Numbered from the stretch's first letter, positions 1 to 5,105 are shown. The stretch is DNA of 5,123 nt from Acidobacteriota bacterium (GCA_021810815.1 JAJZHR010000228.1:1-5123); one strand, 5' to 3'. Numbers and translations: made by a program. The notes: a model not told the origin generated them from the letters alone.

Positions 1-709
1 CCATGCCGGCCTCGGTGAGGCCGAGGTGAAGGGCGTAGTCGCAGCGGCGAGCCAGTTCGGTGTAGACGTCGACCAGGTCACGCACGCCGGAGACCTTGGC
101 GGAGAGGATGATCTGGTCGCGGCGGAGGCCGTAGCGCTCGGCGGCGGCGGCGTTGTCCAGCGCGGAGACGACCATGGCCTCCATCATGACGTCGCGGGCG
201 TCGAGCGGGTGAGCGAGCCGGGAGTTCTCATCCATCATTTTGGTGAGCAGGGCCTGGTCGAGCGAGCCCCAGTTGACGCCGATGCGCACAGGCTTTTGAT
301 GCTTGACGGCGACCTCGACCATGGTGCGGAAGTTGTCATCGTCCTTGCGGCCGATGGAGCAGTTGCCGGGATTGATGCGGTACTTGGAGAGGGCTTCAGC
401 GGTGGCGGGGTATCTCGAGAGGAGCAGATGGCCGTTGTAGTGGAAGTCGCCGATGATGGGAGTGTTCCAACCCTTGGCGCGAATGCCGTCGAGGATGTAG
501 GGAACGGCCTTGGCGGCATCGTCCGTATTCACAGTGATGCGCACCATCTCAGAGCCGGCGCGAGCCAGGGCGGCGATCTGCTGAACGGTGGACTCGACGT
601 CGGCGGTGTCGGTGTTGGTCATCGACTGAACAACGACGGGAGCGTCGCTGCCGACGTGGATGTTGCCGATGGTGACCGGAACCGATTTTCTGCGGTGAAT
701 AGCTGGCAT
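1..709 (-). CDS. ispG: 4-hydroxy-3-methylbut-2-enyl diphosphate synthase IspG, N-terminal part (cut by left edge)
   Basis: IspG (GcpE) is the cytosolic [4Fe-4S] enzyme that reductively opens 2-C-methyl-erythritol 2,4-cyclodiphosphate to HMBPP, the penultimate step of the MEP isoprenoid pathway. The frame reads 236 residues from ATG at 709-707 to the window edge without a stop. Visible family signatures are VVVQSMTNTDTADV (about 25-38), GSEMVRITVN (52-61), GDFHYNGH (87-94), SKYRINPGN (108-116), VRIGVNWGSL (141-150) and LGLTEAG (229-235). These cover most of the TIM-barrel domain. The C-terminal iron-sulfur domain with its cysteine ligands is outside the window, so intactness cannot be judged. 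The sequence resembles the longer (about 400-residue) bacterial form. The start is supported by family alignment and a short AGGG three bases upstream, which is a weak, tightly spaced ribosome site. It lies 19 bp after the 76-aa gene, so co-transcription or translational coupling is likely. Identification is very secure. Confidence 0.96.
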   Translation of the reverse strand, partial: MPAIHRRKSVPVTIGNIHVGSDAPVVVQSMTNTDTADVESTVQQIAALARAGSEMVRITVNTDDAAKAVPYILDGIRAKGWNTPIIGDFHYNGHLLLSRYPATAEALSKYRINPGNCSIGRKDDDNFRTMVEVAVKHQKPVRIGVNWGSLDQALLTKMMDENSRLAHPLDARDVMMEAMVVSALDNAAAAERYGLRRDQIILSAKVSGVRDLVDVYTELARRCDYALHLGLTEAGM

Positions 710-728
710 AAACCCTGATTTTACCAGT

Positions 729-959
729 TTAAGGCTTGGTGACCGGGGTGTCAGGGCGGTCTGGCGAGCGGTTTGGGGACACCTCGTGCTGATCTTCGGC
801 CTCGAGCAGGCGGTGCACCTGATTGAGGGTGAGGAGGTTACCGTCGACCTCGAATTCGAACCAGCCGGCATTGTCCGGCGTGGGAATGACGTGGCCGACG
901 CGGTGACCGCGGCCGCGAAGAAGAGTGACGATCAGACCGGTGTCGATCTCGTGCTTCAT
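729..959 (-). CDS. Small conserved-looking hypothetical protein (76 aa) upstream of ispG
   Basis: I do not recognise this protein. It reads 76 residues from ATG at 959-957 to TAA at 731-729. The start is preceded by GGAG with a 7-base spacer, a good ribosome binding site, which argues for real translation. Residues 1-55 alternate hydrophobic and charged residues like a small folded alpha/beta domain: a basic RGRGHRVGHV stretch (15-24), an aromatic WFEFEVDG strand (33-40) and an LTLNQVHRLLEAE helix (43-55). The last 20 residues are rich in P, S, D and R and probably disordered. There are no cysteines, signal peptide or membrane segment. The gene ends 19 bp before ispG and is preceded by its own candidate promoter, so it probably leads an ispG transcript. 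No function can be assigned; the overlapping plus-strand frame lacks comparable support. Confidence 0.7.
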   Translation of the reverse strand: MKHEIDTGLIVTLLRGRGHRVGHVIPTPDNAGWFEFEVDGNLLTLNQVHRLLEAEDQHEVSPNRSPDRPDTPVTKP

Positions 960-971
960 AACGAGTCTCCA

Positions 972-985
972 GGCATCAAGATGCC
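972..985. repeat. 14-bp inverted repeat GGCATC-AA-GATGCC in the leader of the 76-aa gene
   Basis: Two perfect 6-bp arms with a two-base centre lie 13-26 bases upstream of ATG 959, just before its ribosome binding site. The loop is too small for a good RNA hairpin, so a protein-binding site is more plausible than an RNA structure. It may equally be coincidental. Confidence 0.3.
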
Positions 986-1020
986 GGCGGCGCGGGACGG
1001 CGTCGGAGAGAGTCGGAAGA

Positions 1021-1051
1021 AGTATACCGCGCGCGGTGGAGAGGGTGTCCA
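1021..1051 (-). promoter_or_regulatory. Candidate sigma-70-type promoter for the 76-aa gene and ispG
   Basis: Read on the minus strand, TGGACA (1051-1046, 5 of 6 to TTGACA) is followed after 19 bases by TATACT (1026-1021, 5 of 6 to TATAAT). The spacer is longer than the preferred 17. Transcription would start near 1014, giving an untranslated leader of about 55 bases before ATG 959. The position between the reductase stop and the next gene fits an independent transcription unit. Confidence 0.4.
1026..1037. repeat. Perfect 12-bp palindrome inside the candidate promoter spacer
   Basis: ACCGCGCGCGGT reads the same on both strands and abuts the proposed -10 element. A symmetric site in a promoter spacer is a typical place for a dimeric repressor or a MerR-like activator, and the long 19-bp spacer is of the sort MerR-family activators use. 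In GC-rich DNA such a GC palindrome may also be chance, so an operator role is only inferred. Confidence 0.35.
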
Positions 1052-1066
1052 GATGGGAGTTGGAGA

Positions 1067-2764
1067 TCAGGCGGCGAAGTCCGGCTTGGGCTGGGTGGCG
1101 GTCTTCCAGGTTCTGTAACCGCCGGCGAGGTTGCGCACGCGGAAGCCGTGGTGGGTGAGGATGCGGAAGGCGAAGTAGGAGCGCTGGCCGGACTGGCAGG
1201 TGAGGATGATCTCGCGATCGCGCGGGAGCTCGAAGATGCGGAAGCGGAGCTCGTTGAGAGGGATGTGGATAGAGCCGGGGATGAAGCCCAAGGCGCGCTC
1301 GTCGGCGCGGCGGACATCGAGAAGGAGGACCTTGTCGGGGTCGAGAGCTTCGAGGTCATCCCACTGGAGGAGGCGGACGTCTCCGGAGAGGACGCTCTGA
1401 GCGGTCATGCCTGCCATGTTTACGGGATCCTTGGCGGAGCCGAAGGGAGGGGCGTAGGCGAGTTCGAGGTCGACTAGGTCTTTGATGGTGAGGCCGCCCT
1501 TCAAGGCGGTGGCAAAGACGTCGATGCGTTTGTCGACGCCGGAACGGCCGACGGCTTGCGCCCCCAGCAGCTTGCCGGTGCCGGGGGAGAAGAGAACCTT
1601 CATGGCGATAGGTTCGGCGCCGGGGTAGTATCCGGCGTTGGAGCCGGGGTGGATGTGGGTCTGCTGGAAGGGGATGCCAGCCTTGCGCAGGGTCTTCTCA
1701 TTGGCTCCAGTGCAGCCTGCGGTGAGCCGGAAGAGACGCAGGATGGCGGTGCCCCAGGTGCCCTCGTAGGTGGTGGCGCGGCCGGCGATGTTGTCAGCCG
1801 CAACGCGGCCCTGACGATTGGCCGGACCAGCCAGGGGGAGAAAGCTCCAGGCGCTGGTGACGAGGTCGCGGACCTCGATGGCGTCTCCTACGGCCCAGAT
1901 CCGGGGATCGCTGGTCTGGAGGTGCTGGTTGACGCGGATGCCGCCGAGTGCCCCGATTTCGAGACCGGCTTCTTTGGCGAGCCGCGACTCCGGACGGACG
2001 CCGAGGCCGAGTACGACCACGTCGGCTTCGATGCGGCGCCCGCTTTTGAGCACGACGATGGAGGCGAGGGCGGTCTCTCCTGGTTGAGGCTCTTCAAAGG
2101 CTGCGACGGGATCGTCGAGGTAGAGGTCAATCGCGTTGTCCCGGAGTTCGTTGTGGAGCCACGCGGCCATCTCCGGGTCGAGTGGCGCCATGACCTGCGG
2201 CAGACCCTCGACGATGGTGGTCTGAAGACCGCGGCGCTCGAACTGTTCGGCCATCTCCAGGCCGACGTAGCCGCCGCCAACGACGACGGCGCGACAGTAC
2301 CAGCAGTCCTTGATCCAGGCTTCCAGGTGCTGGGTGTCAGGAATATTGCGCAGGGAAAAGTGGCCGGGACGATCGATGCCGGGGATGAGTGGGCGCACCG
2401 GGGCGGCGCCGGTAGCGAGGATGAGTGCGTCATAGGGCAGTTCATACTCTCGGCCAGTTTCAAGCTCGGCGACGATGACGACCTGATCCTTGCGGCGGAT
2501 GGAACGGACCTCGGAGCGAATGCGGACGTCGAGATTGAGTTGGGCACGCAGCGAGGCCGGGGAGTGGAGGAGGAGGGATTCTTCATCCTCGATCTCTCCG
2601 CCGATGAGATAGGGAAGGCCGCAGTTGGCGAAGGAGACATGAGGACCGCGCTCGAGAACGATGATCTCGCAGTGCTCGCAGAGGCGTCGAAGGCGAGCGG
2701 CGGCGCTGGCGCCGCCGGCAACGCCGCCGACAATCACGATTCGCTTTTGATCCAAAGTTGTCAT
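1067..2764 (-). CDS. CoA-disulfide/persulfide reductase with C-terminal rhodanese domain (CoADR-Rhd type)
   Basis: This is an FAD-dependent pyridine nucleotide-disulfide oxidoreductase of the single-cysteine CoA-disulfide reductase class fused to a rhodanese domain. Known relatives use NAD(P)H to reduce CoA disulfide, CoA persulfide or polysulfide. With the chosen start it has 565 residues: FAD Rossmann motif IVGGVAGGASAA (10-21), active-site Cys48 in SFANCGLPY, ATGAAP (117-122), NAD-binding VVGGGYVGLE (161-170) with an acidic Glu186 after the second strand that fits NADH, AVGDA (291-295), and the family Tyr motifs AGYYPGA and AYAPPFG (about 377-442). The rhodanese domain covers about 461-555, with DVRRADE, catalytic Cys523 in CQSGQRS, and GGYRTW. 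The ATG at 2764-2762 is preferred over the in-frame ATG at 2794: it has GGAG five bases upstream, and MTTLDQKRIVIVGG is the usual family beginning. Unusually, two extra CxxC pairs are present, CEHC (29-32) and CWYC (154-157). It follows the DsrE2 gene after a structured gap, consistent with sulfane-sulfur metabolism. Exact substrate is inferred. Confidence 0.93.
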   Translation of the reverse strand: MTTLDQKRIVIVGGVAGGASAAARLRRLCEHCEIIVLERGPHVSFANCGLPYLIGGEIEDEESLLLHSPASLRAQLNLDVRIRSEVRSIRRKDQVVIVAELETGREYELPYDALILATGAAPVRPLIPGIDRPGHFSLRNIPDTQHLEAWIKDCWYCRAVVVGGGYVGLEMAEQFERRGLQTTIVEGLPQVMAPLDPEMAAWLHNELRDNAIDLYLDDPVAAFEEPQPGETALASIVVLKSGRRIEADVVVLGLGVRPESRLAKEAGLEIGALGGIRVNQHLQTSDPRIWAVGDAIEVRDLVTSAWSFLPLAGPANRQGRVAADNIAGRATTYEGTWGTAILRLFRLTAGCTGANEKTLRKAGIPFQQTHIHPGSNAGYYPGAEPIAMKVLFSPGTGKLLGAQAVGRSGVDKRIDVFATALKGGLTIKDLVDLELAYAPPFGSAKDPVNMAGMTAQSVLSGDVRLLQWDDLEALDPDKVLLLDVRRADERALGFIPGSIHIPLNELRFRIFELPRDREIILTCQSGQRSYFAFRILTHHGFRVRNLAGGYRTWKTATQPKPDFAA

Positions 2765-2767
2765 CTC

Positions 2768-2784
2768 GTCTCCATGACGAAGAC
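2768..2784 (-). promoter_or_regulatory. Possible ribosome-site-sequestering hairpin of the reductase gene
   Basis: GTCTTC (2784-2779) and GGAGAC (2773-2768) can pair over six positions, including one T-G wobble, around the loop GTCAT. The 3' arm contains the GGAG ribosome binding site five bases before the preferred ATG at 2764. The pairing is short and could be chance, but it would place the translation start under structural control. It also contributes to choosing the 2764 start over 2794. Confidence 0.3.
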
Positions 2785-2814
2785 CGGCCGCCATGATCCC
2801 TGGACCGGGTGAAC

Positions 2815-2862
2815 GGATGAGTTATCCGGGATTCTATGGCATTTTCGGTGTGGATGAGTATC
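2815..2862 (-). repeat. Pair of direct repeats GAT(A)ACTCATCC upstream of the reductase gene
   Basis: On the minus strand GATACTCATCC (2862-2852) recurs as GATAACTCATCC (2826-2815), differing by a single inserted A, 37 bases apart. The downstream copy is also a small inverted repeat (CGGAT-AACTC-ATCCG, 2828-2814). They could be repeated binding sites for a regulator or a duplicated RNA segment. No clear promoter elements are visible here. Confidence 0.35.
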
Positions 2863-2946
2863 GCGGAGCAGACTTGCAGTGGCGTTTTCATTGGGGAAAA
2901 CGCCCATCGAAGGCGAGTCGCCCTCTACACCTACACCGAAACTGCC
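2838..2946 (-). promoter_or_regulatory. Nested inverted repeats, candidate branched RNA leader or large operator upstream of the reductase gene
   Basis: Outer arms 2933-2946 and 2838-2851 are inverted copies matching at 13 of 14 positions (GGCAGTTTCGGTGT and ACACCGAAAATGCC read on the minus strand). They are centred at about 2892, the same centre as a perfect 9-bp inner repeat, GGCGTTTTC with a six-base loop CCCAAT and GAAAACGCC (2904-2881). Between outer and inner arms on the 5' side is a further hairpin, GAGGGCG-ACT-CGCCTTC, with one G-U pair. Read as RNA this gives a closing stem and at least two internal hairpins. It ends about 73 bases before the chosen start of the reductase. The repeats are seen directly; folding and function are inferred. 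Confidence 0.5.
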
Positions 2947-2961
2947 TTACGCGTGTCATGA

Positions 2962-3003
2962 GGTACTGCCGCAACGCCCCCGTGATGAGCGTGCGGCAGT
3001 ACC
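2962..3003 (-). terminator. Strong hairpin just after the DsrE2 gene, without a U-tract
   Basis: Read on the minus strand, GGTACTGCCGCA at 3003-2992 pairs perfectly over 12 bp with TGCGGCAGTACC at 2973-2962. Three more C/G pairs continue inside after a one-base bulge, leaving an 11-base loop. It begins 12 bases after the TGA of the DsrE2 gene. No run of T follows on either strand, so it is not a classical intrinsic terminator. It may protect the 3' end of the upstream mRNA, aid Rho-dependent termination, or separate expression of the two sulfur genes. Confidence 0.5.
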
Positions 3004-3015
3004 ATTCCAATGGCA

Positions 3016-3576
3016 TCAGAGAAAGAAGGACTGTTTCGCCTCGCTGATGAGCTGGATGAAGGTTCCCACACCGACGAAGTCCAGATGCGGGTAATCGATA
3101 ATTTCAGCCTCTTTGAAACCCATGACGCCCATGGACATCTCGCAGACGTGGATGCGGATGCCATTTTCCCCGGCCTCTTTCATGAGTTGCTCCAGCGACT
3201 TCACGCCGTGCTGTTTCATGACGGCTCGAATCATCTTGGGTCCGATGCCGCCCATCTGCATTCTGGAGAGAGGAAGCTTCATGGAACTGCCCGGAAGCAT
3301 CCGGCCGAACATCTTCTCCATGAAGTTTTTCTTTGCTGTCTTGCGCGGATCGCGAAGAGCGGCGACGGCCCAGAAGGTAAAGAAGAGATCGACCTGGATA
3401 TCGTAGGCCGTGGCGCCGAGGGCAATGATGAAAGCTGCAATGGTGGTGTCCAGGTTTCCGGACAGGACGCCGAGAGCAAGGTGATTGTCGCCGGCGTTGT
3501 GTTCGATGGTGTCCAGGCGGGCGTTGATCTGCTCGATTGCCTGCTGCACTTCCAGTAGCGTAGCGGTTTCAGGCAT
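3016..3576 (-). CDS. DsrE2-type (DsrE/DsrF/DrsH-like) sulfur-carrier family protein
   Basis: A 186-residue member of the DsrE2/YrkE-like branch of the DsrE/DsrF superfamily (often annotated 'peroxiredoxin family protein'). Members are thought to carry or transfer sulfane sulfur as a cysteine persulfide. The fold is recognisable: a hydrophobic beta-alpha stretch TIAAFIIALGATAYDIQVDLFFTFWAV split across 44-71, a basic link RDPRKTAKKNF, the branch-typical MFGRMLPGSSMKLPLSRM (89-106) and MGGIGPKMI (108-116), then IHVCEMSMGVMGF (142-154). Cys145 is the only cysteine and the expected persulfide site. Residues 7-24 form a heptad pattern (L7, V10, I14, I17, L21, I24) that predicts a short N-terminal coiled coil, possibly for oligomerisation. 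The start has AAAGGA with a good spacer at 3589-3584. The gene lies 29 bp after the QmoC-like gene, so they are probably co-transcribed, and it is followed at once by a strong hairpin. Family call is secure; the partner protein is unknown. Confidence 0.9.
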   Translation of the reverse strand: MPETATLLEVQQAIEQINARLDTIEHNAGDNHLALGVLSGNLDTTIAAFIIALGATAYDIQVDLFFTFWAVAALRDPRKTAKKNFMEKMFGRMLPGSSMKLPLSRMQMGGIGPKMIRAVMKQHGVKSLEQLMKEAGENGIRIHVCEMSMGVMGFKEAEIIDYPHLDFVGVGTFIQLISEAKQSFFL

Positions 3577-3605
3577 GGTGGCTTCCTTTCAGGGTAAGAG
3601 TTCCA

Positions 3606-4817
3606 TTACGGATGGGTTGCCAGCGCGGCAGCGGTCTCAGGGGCCGGGGCCTTGGCCCACTGATGGAGGACAAGAGCCAGGGTCCGATAGACCACGTGTG
3701 CGAATTTGGTCAGCGGCAGGAGAACGATGAGGTCCATGGCCAGCACGATGTGACTCATGAAGGTGATGTAACCGAAGGTGGTGGGATGCGGCATGTAGAC
3801 CACGACCAGGGTGACGAGACCGGTGATGACGGTAAAGGTGAGCAGCAGGAGGAAGAACCAGTCCCCGAAGGAGCTCTTGTCATAGGGTGTCTCTTTGGCG
3901 CTGATTCGGCGGCTGATGGCGATGCTGAGGCCATAGAGACAGACCAGGCCACCGAGCAGGCCCATGATCCGCATGGGGTACCAGGGCGGTACGGGGGAGC
4001 CGATGGGCTTGAGGAGATAGTCGAGGGTGGTTGCGAGCATCATGGCAAGGAAGCCCCACATGATGGCGCCGTGCACAAACCAGGCACGCTGGAGAAGTGG
4101 CTTGGCCTCCAGTGCTTCGTCTTCGCCGCACTGGCGGAAGCGACCATGGTTGAGCGCGTCCATGATTGCGGAGTAGATGGAAGGAATGAGCGCGGAGACG
4201 GGGAAGGGACGACGCTCGCCAGCCTGGTTCTTCTTGCCCGTGACACGAGCGGTCATGGAGAAGAAGCCGAAGACGAGGGCCAGGCCGACGACGATGAAGA
4301 GGGCGATGCCGATGGAGTGGACCCACTCGCCGGGGATGAAGCGGAAGAGCTGGGTAGAGCCATAGCCGCTGAACAGGCCGCCGTTGCTCGCCAGGCTCCG
4401 CTGGCCCTGATGCCAAAGCAGCAGGACGGAGAAGAAGCCGGAGAGGATGAGGAATACGAGGATGTTGAAGGTGGGCGAGCGATACATCAAGCCGGACAGG
4501 CCGGTGGGATCATAGCGTGAGATGGCGTAGCTGCGGGCTGCCGCCATGAACTGCATGGGATCGGCCTGGCGAGGGCAGGTCTTGGTGCACTCGCCACAGG
4601 CGTAACAGCGCCAGAGGTCTTCCTGCGCCAGCAACTCCTTCTCCATGCCCAGCTGAGCCATACGAATGACGCGGCGAGGGAAGCCTGCCGAGTCCTCTGC
4701 GAGCGGACAAACGGCAGTACAGTTGCCGCAGTTGAAGCACGCACTTACATCCAGCTTTCCGCCGGCACCGTGCTTTTTGATCTTCTCCATCATTTCAACA
4801 TCGATCGTGTGTGCCAT
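3606..4817 (-). CDS. Membrane-bound HdrC/QmoC-like iron-sulfur electron-transfer subunit
   Basis: A 403-residue fusion of an HdrC-type ferredoxin domain with a cytochrome b-like membrane domain, the architecture of QmoC in quinone-interacting oxidoreductase complexes and related to HdrC+HdrE. Two classical CxxCxxCxxxCP motifs (Cys27/30/33/37 and Cys71/74/77/81) should bind two [4Fe-4S] clusters on the cytoplasmic side. About six hydrophobic helices follow, near 116-135, 168-188, 246-268, 283-302, 319-342 and 353-383. Histidines in or near helices (His167, His249, His356, His374) are candidate heme b ligands, but which ones bind heme cannot be told by eye. There is no HdrB-like CCG motif and no flavin site, so this should be an electron relay between quinone and a soluble partner, not the catalytic subunit. 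The start has GAGGA at 4828-4824. It sits 21 bp after the winged-helix gene and 29 bp before the DsrE2 gene, which suggests a sulfur-related operon. Alternatives are DsrM-like or generic '4Fe-4S dicluster' membrane proteins. Confidence 0.88.
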   Translation of the reverse strand: MAHTIDVEMMEKIKKHGAGGKLDVSACFNCGNCTAVCPLAEDSAGFPRRVIRMAQLGMEKELLAQEDLWRCYACGECTKTCPRQADPMQFMAAARSYAISRYDPTGLSGLMYRSPTFNILVFLILSGFFSVLLLWHQGQRSLASNGGLFSGYGSTQLFRFIPGEWVHSIGIALFIVVGLALVFGFFSMTARVTGKKNQAGERRPFPVSALIPSIYSAIMDALNHGRFRQCGEDEALEAKPLLQRAWFVHGAIMWGFLAMMLATTLDYLLKPIGSPVPPWYPMRIMGLLGGLVCLYGLSIAISRRISAKETPYDKSSFGDWFFLLLLTFTVITGLVTLVVVYMPHPTTFGYITFMSHIVLAMDLIVLLPLTKFAHVVYRTLALVLHQWAKAPAPETAAALATHP

Positions 4818-4838
4818 GAGCTTTCCTCGGAGTTCGGG

Positions 4839-5105
4839 TTAGTTGCCGGCGTTGGTCTCTTCACTCTGGACAAGGGTGTAGAGGAGGTAGTCGCCGTCTT
4901 CTCCTGCTTCGGTGACAAACCCGTACTTGCGCATGCCTGTGAGGTGCCACAGGGTCTGGTCGCATGGGATTTGGAGTGTAGCGGCGATCTGGGGAACACT
5001 GGCCGGCGCCTCAGAGAGCATCTTGCGGATCGCTTTGCGAGCGGCAACGAGCTGCTTCTGGTGGTTCTTTTTGGGTTCGCTGATGCCGCCCATGCGTTCC
5101 CGCAT
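4839..5105 (-). CDS. Small winged helix-turn-helix protein, possibly 5'-truncated by the window edge
   Basis: The 88-residue reading from ATG 5105 shows a compact winged-helix pattern resembling ArsR/MarR-like DNA-binding domains: a basic helix KQLVAARKAIRKMLSEA (17-33), VPQIAATLQI as the first HTH helix (37-46), DQTLWHLTGMRKYGFV as the recognition helix and wing entry (49-64), and a wing strand DYLLYTLVQ (72-80). One cysteine, Cys48, lies in the HTH turn; the two-cysteine arrangement of known persulfide-sensing ArsR repressors is absent. The frame stays open through the last 18 bases (K-Q-A-L-A-T) to the right edge, and neither ATG 5105 nor ATG 5093 has a strong ribosome site, so the true start may lie outside the window. 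The stop lies 21 bp before the QmoC-like gene, which suggests one operon. It may regulate the cluster, or be an accessory protein; DNA binding is inferred from pattern only. Confidence 0.72.
   Translation of the reverse strand: MRERMGGISEPKKNHQKQLVAARKAIRKMLSEAPASVPQIAATLQIPCDQTLWHLTGMRKYGFVTEAGEDGDYLLYTLVQSEETNAGN

Noticed and set aside
26..718. Plus-strand open frame (230 codons) opposite ispG
   Set aside because: The minus strand encodes unmistakable IspG over the same stretch, and the plus-strand translation is G/V/D-rich with no known motif.
2765..2794. Reductase start at ATG 2794, giving ten extra residues
   Set aside because: The ribosome-like AGGG before it is only three bases away, the extra residues do not resemble the family N terminus, and ATG 2764 has a better-spaced GGAG.
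1556..2812. Long plus-strand open frame (418 codons) opposite the CoA-disulfide reductase gene
   Set aside because: It lies almost entirely antisense to a protein with clear FAD, NAD and rhodanese motifs. Its translation has a biased, low-complexity G/A/D/E composition typical of antisense frames in GC-rich DNA, with no recognisable domain.
2831..2836. TAGAAT on the minus strand as a -10 box for the reductase gene
   Set aside because: It matches TATAAT at five positions but no acceptable -35 element lies 16-19 bases upstream, so I did not annotate a promoter there.
2872..2890. GCCACTG on the minus strand, resembling part of a cobalamin riboswitch
   Set aside because: The other conserved cobalamin elements, including the B12 box and the GGTGAAATCC-like segment, are absent and the region is too short, so the match is a seven-base coincidence.
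2838..2946. The nested repeat as a MITE-like mobile element with 14-bp terminal inverted repeats
   Set aside because: No target-site duplication is visible at either edge (CTAT on the left, TTAC on the right). With only one copy in the window this stays an alternative, not the call.
3612..4520. Plus-strand open frame (302 codons) opposite the QmoC-like gene
   Set aside because: The translation is highly rich in E, D and G and mirrors membrane-helix codons of the real gene; no family features are visible.
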